A stretch of DNA of 40,035 nucleotides from Oscillospiraceae bacterium. Its GTDB lineage: Bacteria > Bacillota > Clostridia > Oscillospirales > Ruminococcaceae. The notes below the pieces were generated by a model that made no database searches, had not been told where the DNA came from, and saw nothing but the letters and a program-made list of their open reading frames with translations. A program made the translations under genes and the position numbers. Below are positions 8,810 to 17,737 of the stretch, one piece after another (position 1 is the first letter of the stretch; each line of letters opens with the position of its first letter). Where the stretch lies: positions 1-40,035 of the forward strand of contig JAJQFI010000018.1 of assembly GCA_021201235.1 (NCBI GenBank). The letters run 5' to 3'.

Positions 8810-10009
8810 TTGGCGAGCAATAATTCGAATTGGGATGATTTGGGCAACGACATCCGCGATGTGATAGATAAAGCCATCTATTCGCAGGATTACAGCGAAC
8901 TTAATCAATCGGTCCGCAATCTTGTCGGAAATGTTATAAATATGGGCAGTGATGCTCTTAAGAGAATGACAGGTGGAAGCTCCAACGCCTACTATGACGA
9001 TTCGGATACCGGCAGTTATCAGAACGGAACGAATTCAACTCCGAAGGTGGTTTCTTCTTCAAGGAATATGCCCGCACTCTATGGCAATCCGAGCAAAATC
9101 AGGTCAGGCGGAATCATGAAGTTAATCGGCGGAATCGTGCTTACAGGCGGCGGTTTTTGCCTTTCAGTGCTGATCGATTTGGTAGGATGGATGTTCTGGC
9201 TTGATTTCGGACTGCTTACTGTCCTGCCTACTATAATTGGCGTGGTTGTCGGGCTACCGTTGTCTATAAGCGGCGGCAGGCAGTTGGGCTTTGCTAACAG
9301 GTTCAAGATCTACCGGCAGACTTTGGGCTCGAAGACATGCTGTGCGATTGAAAAGCTTGCGAAAAATGTCGGAATGAGCGCGAAAAAAGTCCGCAAAGAA
9401 CTTCAAAGAATGATTGACGACGGACTTTTCCTTGAAGGTCATATTGACGACAAGCAGACAGTGCTTATTACGAGCGATGCAACGTATGAAGATTACCAGA
9501 AGAGTCTCATAAAGCAAGCCGAAGAGAAAGTCAAAGACTTAGCGAAAGAAAGACAATCCGAAAAAGAAGCAAAAGACGCAAAGGTTCAGGAGGTTCTCGA
9601 CAAGGGCAACAAATTTATCGCCCAGATAAGAGCCTGCAACGATGCGATTCCCGGCGAAGAGATTTCCGGAAAAATCTCACGGATGGAGCTTATAGTAAAA
9701 AGAATTTTCGAGCGTGCCGAGACCAATCCCGAGGTTGTCCCGGATTTGAAGAAGCTTATGGATTACTATCTGCCGATGACGGTGAAGCTTCTGAATGCTT
9801 ATGCTGATATGGACAAACAGCCGGTTCAGGGCGAAAATATCCAGGCATCGAAGCGTGAGATTGAAGAGACGCTTGACACTCTCAATCAGGCGTTTGAGAA
9901 GCTTCTGGATGAACTGTTTTCGGACACGGCTATGGACGTTTCGAGCGATATTTCCGTCCTCAACACCCTTCTGGCGCAGGAAGGGCTCAAGGGAAGCGAC
10001 TTCAAATAG
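8810..10009 (+). CDS. xpaC: XpaC-like membrane protein (5-bromo-4-chloroindolyl phosphate hydrolysis family)
   Basis: 399 residues. The hydrophilic N-terminal 100 residues are followed by two membrane helices (about 103-128 and 131-154), then a cytoplasmic part starting with RQLGFANRFKIYRQ and a winged-helix-like segment (ALAKNVG to DDGLFLEG), a charged coiled coil (about 228-260) and a helical C-terminus. This matches the XpaC family, which in Bacillus subtilis lies beside the TelA-family gene yaaN, as here. The biochemical role is unknown; the family name reflects an indicator-dye phenotype. The start is TTG at 8810: an in-frame stop at 8798 excludes anything further upstream, and the ribosome binding site is weak. 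telA follows after 51 bases. Confidence 0.85.
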   Translation: MASNNSNWDDLGNDIRDVIDKAIYSQDYSELNQSVRNLVGNVINMGSDALKRMTGGSSNAYYDDSDTGSYQNGTNSTPKVVSSSRNMPALYGNPSKIRSGGIMKLIGGIVLTGGGFCLSVLIDLVGWMFWLDFGLLTVLPTIIGVVVGLPLSISGGRQLGFANRFKIYRQTLGSKTCCAIEKLAKNVGMSAKKVRKELQRMIDDGLFLEGHIDDKQTVLITSDATYEDYQKSLIKQAEEKVKDLAKERQSEKEAKDAKVQEVLDKGNKFIAQIRACNDAIPGEEISGKISRMELIVKRIFERAETNPEVVPDLKKLMDYYLPMTVKLLNAYADMDKQPVQGENIQASKREIEETLDTLNQAFEKLLDELFSDTAMDVSSDISVLNTLLAQEGLKGSDFK

Positions 10010-10060
10010 GAGCAAAATAACACTAGCATAAAAATCATTATCAAGAACAGGAGTATTACT

Positions 10061-11221
10061 ATGGACAATGTAAACGAGCAAGAATTCACTAATGTTCCCC
10101 ACCTGACATTGGAGCCGGACATTGAAACCGAGACCATGGCTGAAGTTGTCGAAGCAGGAAGTCAGCAACCCACGCAGATTGCAGAGACAACAACCCTCAC
10201 TCCCGAGGAGCAGAAGATGGTCACGGACTTTGCCGCCAAGATTGACGTTGAGAACACCGCTCAGATTTTGCAGTATGGCGCAAGCACCCAGAAGAAGATG
10301 GCAGACTTTTCGGATGCCGCTCTTGCTAACGTCAGAACTCAGGATCTGGGTGAAGTCGGCGACCTGATTTCTAGCATGGTAAACGAGCTCAAGGGCATCA
10401 ATGAGGAAGAGGAAAAGGGCATCCGTGGCTTCTTCCGCAAGCAGTCGAATAAGCTTGAAACCATGAAGACCAAGTACGTAAAAGCCGAGGTCAACGTTGA
10501 GAAAATTGCCGATGCACTCCAGGAGCATCAGGTGAGACTTCTCAAGGATTCCGCTGTTCTTGACAAAATGTATGACCAGAATCTTGCCTACTTCAAGGAG
10601 CTGACCATGTATGTCATGGCAGGCAAGCAGAAGCTTGAAGAAACCAGAAACGGCAAGCTCGTCGAGCTTCAGGAAAAGGCTAAGGCATCGGGACTTGCGG
10701 AAGACGCACAAGCCGCAAAGGATCTCAGTGACAAGTGCGACAGATTCGAAAAGAAAATTCACGACCTCGAGCTCACAAGAGCCATCTCCATTCAGACTGC
10801 TCCGCAGATCCGTATGATTCAGAATAACAACAACGTCATGGTCGAGAAGATTCAGACGACTCTTACGAGCACCATTCCCCTCTGGAAGAACCAGATGGTT
10901 CTGGCGCTCGGAATCGAGCACTCCACCGAAGCGGCTCAAGCTCAGAGACAGGTTACCGACATCACCAACGCTCTTCTCAAGCAGAACGCCGAGAAGCTTC
11001 ACACCGCTTCCGTTGAGACTGCACAGGAAGCTGAGAGAGGAATCGTCGACATCGAAACCTTGAAGCAGACCAACGAACAGCTCATCCAGACTCTTGACGA
11101 CGTTATGAAGATTCAGTCGGACGGCAGAGCCGCGAGACTTGCCGCAGAGGCTGAAATGGTCAAGATGGAAGACGACCTTAAGCAGAAGCTTCTCCAGATT
11201 CGCAACAGTGACGAAGCTTAA
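10061..11221 (+). CDS. telA: TelA family protein (toxic anion resistance, YaaN-like)
   Basis: 386 residues, soluble and almost entirely helical. The DLGEVGDLISSMVNELK and GIRGFFRKQSNKLE segments and the repeated heptad-rich stretches match the TelA family. Family members are linked to tellurite resistance and to tolerance of cell-envelope-active peptides, but the mechanism is unresolved. The start is ATG at 10061 after AGGAG. Pairing with xpaC suggests that the two products act together at the membrane. Codon use on the opposite strand leaves a 518-codon open frame, which is rejected below. Confidence 0.92.
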   Translation: MDNVNEQEFTNVPHLTLEPDIETETMAEVVEAGSQQPTQIAETTTLTPEEQKMVTDFAAKIDVENTAQILQYGASTQKKMADFSDAALANVRTQDLGEVGDLISSMVNELKGINEEEEKGIRGFFRKQSNKLETMKTKYVKAEVNVEKIADALQEHQVRLLKDSAVLDKMYDQNLAYFKELTMYVMAGKQKLEETRNGKLVELQEKAKASGLAEDAQAAKDLSDKCDRFEKKIHDLELTRAISIQTAPQIRMIQNNNNVMVEKIQTTLTSTIPLWKNQMVLALGIEHSTEAAQAQRQVTDITNALLKQNAEKLHTASVETAQEAERGIVDIETLKQTNEQLIQTLDDVMKIQSDGRAARLAAEAEMVKMEDDLKQKLLQIRNSDEA

Positions 11222-11257
11222 TACCGCATCCAAATATATTGAAAGGGGCTAATTATT

Positions 11258-12997
11258 ATGAACGAAACAAGACTTAGCGAGGCTGAACTCTACAAGCTCT
11301 GGCTCGAGAATGCAACCGAGGACCCTGACCTCATTGAAGAGCTCAAGTCGGTTGAAGGCGACGACGAAGCGATTAAGGACCGCTTCTATCGCGACCTCGA
11401 ATTCGGAACTGGAGGGCTTCGTGGCGTCATCGGTGCAGGAACCTACAGGCTCAACATCTACACCATCAGACGGGCTACTCAGGGACTTGCGGACTATGTC
11501 AACGAGGCTTATCCCGGACAGGACAATGCAGTTGCTATCGCTTACGACTCAAGAATCAAGTCGGACCTCTTCTCAAAAGAGGCGGCAAGAGTTCTTGCCG
11601 GAAACGGAATCAAGGCTTATATCTACAGCGAGCTTATGCCGACTCCTATGCTTTCGTGGGCTGTAAGAACACTTCACTGCAAGGCTGGTATCGTCTGCAC
11701 TGCATCCCACAATCCGTCGAAATACAACGGCTACAAGGCTTACGGCTCGGACGGTTGCCAGATGACGATTGAAGCGGCTGACACAGTCTTGGGCAAGATT
11801 AACGCTACTCCGATGTTCGGCGGAGCTAAGCTCGTCGGATTCGAAGAAGGTCTTGCTAATGGCATGATTGAATACATCTCTCAGGATGTTATCACCGCTT
11901 ATCTCGACGAGGTTCAAAAACAACAGATTCACCCGGAGGTTTGCGCCGCAAGCGGCTTGAAGGTTGTTTACACTCCTCTTAACGGTACCGGTAACAAGCC
12001 TGTAAGAGCGATCCTCAAGAGAATCGGCGTCAACGACGTCACCGTCGTTTCCGAGCAGGAGAACCCGGATGGTCACTTCCCCACCTGCCCGTTCCCGAAC
12101 CCGGAAATCAAGGAAGCTTTGCACCTTGGCTTGGAACTCTGCAAGACTGTAAAGCCCGATTTGCTTCTTGCCACCGACCCGGACTGCGACAGAGTCGGAA
12201 TCGCCGTTCCCGACAAGGACGGAAACTATGTCCTCTTCAGCGGAAACGAAGTCGGAGCTATGCTTCTTGAATACATTTGCAAGGAGAGAATTAAATCAGG
12301 CACCATGCCCGAGAAGCCGGTTGCCGTAAAATCCATCGTTTCCACCGCCATTGCGGACGCTATTGCCGCAGATTACGGTGTTGAGATGAGAAACGTCCTT
12401 ACCGGATTCAAGTTCATCGGCGAACAGATTGGTTACCTTGAAGCGGCAGGAGAAGCAGACAGATACATATTCGGCTTTGAAGAGAGCTATGGCTATCTTG
12501 CCGGCTCATATGTCAGAGACAAGGACGCTGTCGTCGGCTCGATGATGATTTGCGAGATGGCGGCTTACTACCGTTCAATCGGCGTTTCACTCCTCGATGC
12601 AAGAGAAGCTATGTACAAGAAGTACGGCAATTATGTCCACACCGTCGAGAGCTTCGTTTGCGAAGGCGCCGCCGGTATGGCTGAGATGGCTAGAATTATG
12701 GGCGACCTCCACGAGAATCCTCCGAAGGAAATCGCTGGCTTCAAGGTTGTTGCTCTTGCAGACTACTTAAAGAAGACCGACACCGACCTTGTTACCGGCG
12801 AATCAAAGGGCATCGACCTCCCGAAGTCAGACGTCCTCAAGTTCACCCTCGAAAACAAGGCAACCGTCATCATCCGTCCCTCCGGCACCGAGCCGAAGAT
12901 CAAGGCTTACTACACCACTATTGCGGCTGTAAGAGAGGATGCAGTTGAGCTCGGGCAGAAGATTGCGAAGGAGTTTAAGGCGTCGCTAGGGTTCTGA
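11258..12997 (+). CDS. pgcA: Phosphoglucomutase / phosphomannomutase, PgcA type
   Basis: 579 residues, typical of the long alpha-D-phosphohexomutase of Firmicutes. Domain 1 carries FGTGGLRG and the phosphoserine loop TASHNPSKYNG (Ser about 150). Domain 2 has the metal loop DPDCDRVG. Domain 3 has the sugar-binding loop GFEESYGYL, and domain 4 the phosphate-binding RPSGTEPKIK. It interconverts glucose-1-phosphate and glucose-6-phosphate, feeding UDP-glucose, glycogen or envelope glycans. The start is ATG at 11258 with GAAAGGGG upstream. It follows telA by 36 bases and probably shares its promoter; a strong terminator follows. Confidence 0.94.
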   Translation: MNETRLSEAELYKLWLENATEDPDLIEELKSVEGDDEAIKDRFYRDLEFGTGGLRGVIGAGTYRLNIYTIRRATQGLADYVNEAYPGQDNAVAIAYDSRIKSDLFSKEAARVLAGNGIKAYIYSELMPTPMLSWAVRTLHCKAGIVCTASHNPSKYNGYKAYGSDGCQMTIEAADTVLGKINATPMFGGAKLVGFEEGLANGMIEYISQDVITAYLDEVQKQQIHPEVCAASGLKVVYTPLNGTGNKPVRAILKRIGVNDVTVVSEQENPDGHFPTCPFPNPEIKEALHLGLELCKTVKPDLLLATDPDCDRVGIAVPDKDGNYVLFSGNEVGAMLLEYICKERIKSGTMPEKPVAVKSIVSTAIADAIAADYGVEMRNVLTGFKFIGEQIGYLEAAGEADRYIFGFEESYGYLAGSYVRDKDAVVGSMMICEMAAYYRSIGVSLLDAREAMYKKYGNYVHTVESFVCEGAAGMAEMARIMGDLHENPPKEIAGFKVVALADYLKKTDTDLVTGESKGIDLPKSDVLKFTLENKATVIIRPSGTEPKIKAYYTTIAAVREDAVELGQKIAKEFKASLGF

Positions 12998-13018
12998 TTG
13001 AATTTCAGACGTAATAAT

Positions 13019-13050
13019 AAAGCCCGCAGGTTTTGAATCTGCGGGCTTTT
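13019..13050. terminator. Bidirectional terminator between pgcA and the aminopeptidase
   Basis: AAGCCCGCAG pairs with CTGCGGGCTT across a 9-base loop. A T run follows on the plus strand and an AT-rich tract on the minus strand. It sits between convergent genes. Confidence 0.9.
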
Positions 13051-13068
13051 GAATTACTACGAATAAAA

Positions 13069-14322
13069 TCAGTTGAATTCTGCGGTGAAGTTGCCGTTTT
13101 CGAAAATCTGGACAGCTTTGCCCTCGTGAGTGTAGCCGACAATCGACAAGTCGGGTGCGCCGACCATGAAGTCGACGTGAATCATCGAGTCGTTTACGCC
13201 CATAGCATCGAAGTCTTCCTTCTTAAGGTCCTCGAAGCCCTCAACGCAGTCGTTGAAGCCTCTGCCGAGAGCGATGTGACAGCTGGCGTTCTCATCGAAG
13301 AGGGTGTTATAATAAAGGATGTTCTGCTTGTTGATGGGAGACTCGCAGGGAACGAGTGCTACTTCACCGATCATTGATGCACCCTCATCCATGGTGACCA
13401 TCTTCTCAATGAGCTCCTTGTCCTTGCCTTTCTCTGCGCCGAAGTCAACTACCTTGCCATCCTTGAACTCAAACCAGAAGTTCTCGATAAGCTGACCCTG
13501 ATAGGAAAGGGGCTTTGTCGAGACAACTTTGCCCTCTGCCTTGCCTTTTTCAGGGGTGGTGAACACTTCTATTGTGGGCATGTTCGGGTTAAAGTATCTG
13601 CCGTTAAGGTCGGTCTCTCCGCCACCGCACCATCTGCCCTTGGGCATCAGCCAGACCTTGAAGTCAGTGCCGTTTGAGGACTTATATTCAAGCCTCTCAA
13701 AGTGGTAGGCGTTGAGTTTAGCGCACTTGGATTTAAAATCTTCATTGACCTGATTCCATACTTCAATCGGGTCGTTGTCGTCGGTGACATAAACGGTCTC
13801 AAGAATTGCCTGCCAGAGCTTTTCGACAGCCTGATTCTTGCGGAGACCCGGGAAGACCTTCTTTGCCCAAGCCTCACCCGGAACAGCGGCGATAGTCCAC
13901 TGATGGCGGTTCTCCATCTTCTCGGAATAGGGCTTCGAAACCTTGTATCTTGCACGGGAAGCCTTCTGCATCTTTTCCATATTGATGCCCTTGAGACCGT
14001 CGGGGTCGCTCGACTCAATCATGATTCTTGCGGGAAGCTCCTCGCTCTGCCACTTCATTTTCTCCTCCTGCCAAGGAAGAATAGTTGAAAGGGTCTTGAC
14101 GGAAGCGTGTCTATAGTTGAGCTTGGTTACAGCATCACAGCCCCACTCTACGTTGACCTTCTTAGCTCCTGCCTTGTAGGCCTCGTCGACAACGAGTGCC
14201 GCAAACTCAGCCTGATCTACATCGGCATAAACCTGAACGGTCTGACCCTTCTGGACATTTGCGCCAACTCTTACTATGAGCTTGGCGTACTTTTTTATAG
14301 TTGATTTTTTCGTAAGTACCAT
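13069..14322 (-). CDS. M29 family aminopeptidase (AmpS/PepS type)
   Basis: 417 residues, the usual length for the family. The C-terminal catalytic half holds PNMPTIEVFTTP, SMIGEVALVP (a metal-ligand glutamate), ILYYNTLFDENASCHIALG and NDSMIHVDFMVG, the conserved M29 metal-site segments. The N-terminal half has the YADVDQAEFAALVVDEAY and VNVEWGCD motifs. It is a cytoplasmic, cobalt- or zinc-dependent enzyme that removes N-terminal residues during peptide turnover. The start is ATG at 14322; GAAAGGA lies very close to it, so initiation may be weak or slightly downstream. It is transcribed alone and convergent with pgcA. Confidence 0.93.
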   Translation of the reverse strand: MVLTKKSTIKKYAKLIVRVGANVQKGQTVQVYADVDQAEFAALVVDEAYKAGAKKVNVEWGCDAVTKLNYRHASVKTLSTILPWQEEKMKWQSEELPARIMIESSDPDGLKGINMEKMQKASRARYKVSKPYSEKMENRHQWTIAAVPGEAWAKKVFPGLRKNQAVEKLWQAILETVYVTDDNDPIEVWNQVNEDFKSKCAKLNAYHFERLEYKSSNGTDFKVWLMPKGRWCGGGETDLNGRYFNPNMPTIEVFTTPEKGKAEGKVVSTKPLSYQGQLIENFWFEFKDGKVVDFGAEKGKDKELIEKMVTMDEGASMIGEVALVPCESPINKQNILYYNTLFDENASCHIALGRGFNDCVEGFEDLKKEDFDAMGVNDSMIHVDFMVGAPDLSIVGYTHEGKAVQIFENGNFTAEFN

Positions 14323-14368
14323 TTCCTTTCGGCGTTATACATTGCGGAACATATCCGCTCAAATAAAA

Positions 14369-14397
14369 AGAATAGCACAACGAGGCTGAAAAGTCAA
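14369..14397 (-). promoter_or_regulatory. Promoter of the M29 aminopeptidase
   Basis: Minus strand TTGACT, 17 bases, TATTCT, about 47 bases before the start codon. Confidence 0.65.
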
Positions 14398-14409
14398 TGA
14401 TTTTATCCG

Positions 14410-14883
14410 TTATTTCGCCTTTTTCGGCGAATTTTCAGATATCAGCATATCGGGAAGCCATCTCTGATGCGGGATGCTCTCTCCGAAAAGAAAATGCCTT
14501 AAGATATCTTCATAATATATAGCCGGAATCGAGAGCATTAGCCACAGCACCGAATAAGGCAGGCATATCTGCCCCATTATGTTAAACGGCAGTGAAGAGT
14601 AGTCCCAGACTTCAAGCCCCATTACAAGATTTACTATCACCCCGGAGGTGAACTCCATCACAGTAATCGTGAGGCTCGAGAGGCAAGCCTGCCACAGAAG
14701 GCAAGGCGCTTCCCCGCCCTCGTCCATGCTCCCGATAATCACGAGGCACAGCCCGCCGACCACAAACATCGAAATATGCGTATATCCCCGCCAGATAATC
14801 TCCAAGAGCCCATACGTGAGCCCACCGGCAATAAATATCACAACCCGCTTGACTGCCGCTTCTGCCGCACTTCTTCCCCACAT
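14410..14883 (-). CDS. Small integral membrane protein of the putative ABC-transporter type IV family
   Basis: 157 residues with about four membrane helices. LLEIIWRGYTHISMFVVGGL, EFTSGVIVN, WDYSSLPFNIMGQI and the tryptophan-rich segment after it are hallmarks of Pfam ABC_trans_CmpB (PF06541). That family name is historical: no ATPase partner or function is established. The start is ATG at 14883 after GAGGAG. It lies 86 bases downstream of the ABC exporter operon in the same direction; no terminator or clear promoter was seen in the gap, so it could be a read-through member of that operon. Confidence 0.8.
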   Translation of the reverse strand: MWGRSAAEAAVKRVVIFIAGGLTYGLLEIIWRGYTHISMFVVGGLCLVIIGSMDEGGEAPCLLWQACLSSLTITVMEFTSGVIVNLVMGLEVWDYSSLPFNIMGQICLPYSVLWLMLSIPAIYYEDILRHFLFGESIPHQRWLPDMLISENSPKKAK

Positions 14884-14969
14884 AAAACCATCTCCTCAAG
14901 CAATACTTCCATTATTTTTGCCGGGATTAGGGAAATAATACTGAGCAGGAGAGATTTTATTGATACTGA

Positions 14970-15491
14970 TTACTTCTCTACTATCCTCACCCTCACATTC
15001 TCAGGATAGAGGGACAGGACGAGGTCGTAGGGCTTCTCGAAGCCGAGGGTGTCCCAGTCGTAGGGGTATGGGAGGAGGACGGTGACCGTTTTGCCGGATT
15101 CTATCGTGCATTTAGAGCCGCCGATGCCATCATTCAGATAGCCGAAGAGATAAGGGTTGATGCCTCCGCCGGAGGTGAAGGCATACTGCATGCGGAAGGA
15201 GGTGAGGTCGAGAGTTTTCATTTCATCCGTCAGGTTGGTGATTTCGAGGGTCAGAATCAGGTCGGATTCGTCGGAGTAGTTTAGGACTTCTTCGCCGTAA
15301 ATCCTTGCGAGCTCTTCGGAAGAATAGACGCCGTCATAAGTGCAGGTGAGCTCCAAATCGTGGAAAGTGAACGTCTCATCGATTTCAAAAACGACTTTAT
15401 CGGTAAAACGATATTCGATGGCGTTGACGTAGACGACCCTTGCGGTGAAGGCTATCGCAAGAACAATGATGATGGCTATAACTCGCTTCAT
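14970..15491 (-). CDS. Membrane-tethered extracytoplasmic protein of the ABC exporter operon
   Basis: 173 residues. One N-terminal hydrophobic helix (residues 4-24) without a lipobox is followed by an all-beta, acidic domain. The pattern LILTLEITNLTDEMKTLDL followed by SGGGINPYLFG and the final beta strands resembles the Ig-like fold of DUF4352/DUF5028-type proteins. It overlaps the ATPase gene by 4 bases (ATGA), so it is translationally coupled to it. It is likely an outward-facing accessory of the exporter, comparable to the lipoprotein at the other end of the operon. Family membership is a guess from pattern, not from a search. Confidence 0.75.
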   Translation of the reverse strand: MKRVIAIIIVLAIAFTARVVYVNAIEYRFTDKVVFEIDETFTFHDLELTCTYDGVYSSEELARIYGEEVLNYSDESDLILTLEITNLTDEMKTLDLTSFRMQYAFTSGGGINPYLFGYLNDGIGGSKCTIESGKTVTVLLPYPYDWDTLGFEKPYDLVLSLYPENVRVRIVEK

Positions 15492-16117
15492 GGGACTATC
15501 CTCCCTGCGTCGATTTTGAGGATTTCGTCGGAGATGAGCTCAAGCTCTTCCCTGTCATGGCAGGCGACGATAATAAGGGAACCGCTCTCTTTGAGCCTCA
15601 TGAGAATTTTGCGGATATTCTCTACCCCGGCATCGTCGACGGCGTTGATTGGCTCGTCGAGGATGACGAGTTCTGGTTCACCCATGACTGCAGCGGCTAT
15701 GCCGAGTTTTTGCTTCATGCCGAGGGAGAAACTGCGGTATTTCCTTCTGTCTTCCGGGTCGAGACCAACGTCGGAAAGAACGGCTTTGAGCTCGTCGTCG
15801 GAAAGATGGTCTCTCAGGTCGCTTAAAAACCTGAGATTCTTCAAAGCCGTGTGTTCTGGGAGAAACGACGGATTCTCAATCAACACTCCGACGCTTCTTG
15901 GAAAGGAGATGTCTCTGCCCAAGGTTTCGCCATTTATGATGACCTGCCCGCTCGTGGGCTTGATGAGCCCGCAGATAAGACGCATTAGCATCGTTTTGCC
16001 ACTGCCGTTCTTGCCCTGGAAACCATAGACCTTGCCGCCGTGCATGGTGAGGCTGATATTGTCTAAGACCGTCACGCCTTTTATTGTTTTCGTTACGTTT
16101 TGTAGTTCTAAAATCAT
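15488..16117 (-). CDS. ABC transporter ATP-binding protein
   Basis: 209 residues, a minimal ABC ATPase. Walker A is GKNGSGKT (residues 35-42), with the Q-loop near GVLIENPSFLPEHT, the signature SFSLGMKQK and Walker B LVILDEPINAVD. The divergent signature SLGMKQ is typical of ABC-2 exporters of the lantibiotic-immunity and drug-export types. It sits between two permease genes and the tethered accessory protein: 2 bases separate it from the permease upstream, and it overlaps the downstream gene by 4 bases. Confidence 0.94.
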   Translation of the reverse strand: MILELQNVTKTIKGVTVLDNISLTMHGGKVYGFQGKNGSGKTMLMRLICGLIKPTSGQVIINGETLGRDISFPRSVGVLIENPSFLPEHTALKNLRFLSDLRDHLSDDELKAVLSDVGLDPEDRRKYRSFSLGMKQKLGIAAAVMGEPELVILDEPINAVDDAGVENIRKILMRLKESGSLIIVACHDREELELISDEILKIDAGRIVP

Positions 16118-16119
16118 AT

Positions 16120-16905
16120 TTATTCCTCGTCTCTCTGACTTTTAAGAATGTCCCGCCGGTTGAAAATTATAAGCCCCGCCGCAAGGCTTAGTATGAATAC
16201 TATCGCCAAGGTTAAATAGCTTTCGGCTGTCCCGATTCCCTCTACAGAAAATGCCGAAAGCTTTAAAAGCTGGGAGCAGTTTGTAAAAAGAATCGGGCTT
16301 GTTACATAGGTTGAGGCGGCGGAGATGACGGCTACTGCGAAGAAGCTGATTATAGGTGTGGTCAACGTCATTAAAAATAGCTCGAATACTCCCGTTACGA
16401 ATGATGTTACTATCGAGAGAAATAGTGCCACGCTCGAAAACTCTTCTGTAAGTTCAAGAATGTTAATCTCCCACGAAATCGGGACGCCTGCTACCAAACA
16501 GAAAGCAAGCGAAGTTATAATCATTACGAGATAGTATGCAAGCACCGTCAATGCTATCCACACTACCTTTGAGAGATACCACTTTGAACGTGAGCCGCCG
16601 TATATCAGGACGCCTGTGCCATGGTTGTCATAGACTGAGGAAAACGGGTATTTGCCGACTATCCATGCTAAATATAGCTGTATCAAATACCAGACTACGG
16701 GAAATCTGAACTCCTCGCCGCTTTGTGGAAACGGTGCTATGGACTTTGTGAGATACAGGATATAATCGAGACTTCCCAGGTTCAGAGAAAACAGCTCGGC
16801 ATATCTGAACAGCGAAATATTTGCGACCAAAACTATGCCAACGAATATAAGTAGCTTCGGCAAATCTTTGAGGAAGCCGACTTTCAGGTCATATTTAAAA
16901 TACAT
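16120..16905 (-). CDS. ABC-2 type permease, second subunit
   Basis: 261 residues with six predicted hydrophobic segments: LLIFVGIVLVANI near the N-terminus, an aromatic WYLIQLYLAWIVG segment, three in the middle and LAIVFILSLAAGLIIF near the C-terminus, followed by the charged tail NRRDILKSQRDEE. The layout fits an ABC-2 permease. The sequence motif YPFSSVYDNHGTGVLIYGGSRSKW resembles the cytoplasmic loop of the partner permease (YPYASTYCKDKKSGYLKNLL), consistent with a heterodimer. The gene overlaps the preceding permease gene by 11 bases. Confidence 0.85.
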   Translation of the reverse strand: MYFKYDLKVGFLKDLPKLLIFVGIVLVANISLFRYAELFSLNLGSLDYILYLTKSIAPFPQSGEEFRFPVVWYLIQLYLAWIVGKYPFSSVYDNHGTGVLIYGGSRSKWYLSKVVWIALTVLAYYLVMIITSLAFCLVAGVPISWEINILELTEEFSSVALFLSIVTSFVTGVFELFLMTLTTPIISFFAVAVISAASTYVTSPILFTNCSQLLKLSAFSVEGIGTAESYLTLAIVFILSLAAGLIIFNRRDILKSQRDEE

Positions 16906-17737
16906 CTTTCTTGCGCTCCAAAAAGTAAAATCCGATGAAGCTTGCCGCCGTGATGATTACGAATTCGGTCAGGATAATCCATAAATTTATGCCATCGCAG
17001 GTCTGAATCGGTCTTAGAAAAGTAATCGGGCTGAACTGCGACAGTGAGAAGAGCGAGAGGACATAATCCAGGACTTCGAAAACGATGAAGCTTCCGGTGA
17101 CGGCTAAGAATGCCGAGCGGGTGAACATGCTTATCAGCATTGCGAAGCTCGCCATACAGCCGCACCAGAGCATATCAACCAGGATATACAGAAGAGTGTA
17201 TAGCATCGGCAATGTGTAGAAGAGCTCTCCCCACATGTTGCCGGACTGGACATAATAGTTCTGCGTGACTGCCTCGGGAATGAGCATCGGGAAGGCAAGC
17301 ATGGTAAGTCCTAAACTTGCCAGCAAAATCACTCCGCTCACGAAGAATCCACTTAAGAATGACACTATGTACTTTGCCATGAAGCAGTCCCTGCGGTCGA
17401 TTCTCACGAGAAGATTCTTGAGGTAGCCGCTTTTCTTGTCCTTGCAATAGGTCGACGCATAAGGAAACGCCGCTATTATCGGGAAAAGAAGATAAAGAAG
17501 TATCGGCGGGAGGGCATCATATTCGAGCTCAATCGAGGAATTAAATACCGTTTTCGGGTAATGGAGATAGCCGGAAATTTTGTCGCCGTAGATGGCGAAT
17601 TCCTCCGCAAAACGCACCGATTCCGAAACCTCATGCACAAACAGCCAGACGACAAGTGCAAGACCTATCAGGAGGGCGATATACAGCTCTTTCGAAGAAA
17701 AAAGCCGGCGAAGCTCCAGTCTTAATGCTACTTTCAT
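16895..17737 (-). CDS. ABC-2 type permease, first subunit
   Basis: 280 residues. One helix lies at residues 18-34 and a cluster of five between about 75 and 275. ELRRLFSSKELYIALLIGL at the start and FPYASTYCKDKKSGYLKNLLVRIDRRDCFMAKY are the cytoplasmic elements of ABC-2 permeases of the bacitracin/lantibiotic type. It starts inside the end of the lipoprotein gene (4-base overlap) and overlaps the second permease by 11 bases, so it should be made in step with both. Confidence 0.88.
   Translation of the reverse strand: MKVALRLELRRLFSSKELYIALLIGLALVVWLFVHEVSESVRFAEEFAIYGDKISGYLHYPKTVFNSSIELEYDALPPILLYLLFPIIAAFPYASTYCKDKKSGYLKNLLVRIDRRDCFMAKYIVSFLSGFFVSGVILLASLGLTMLAFPMLIPEAVTQNYYVQSGNMWGELFYTLPMLYTLLYILVDMLWCGCMASFAMLISMFTRSAFLAVTGSFIVFEVLDYVLSLFSLSQFSPITFLRPIQTCDGINLWIILTEFVIITAASFIGFYFLERKKDVF

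Noticed and set aside
9677-11233. A 518-codon open frame on the minus strand opposite xpaC and telA
   Set aside because: It lies opposite two well-supported genes, shows no family motif, has leucine- and valine-rich composition expected from antisense of Lys/Glu-rich coiled coils, and has no ribosome binding site.
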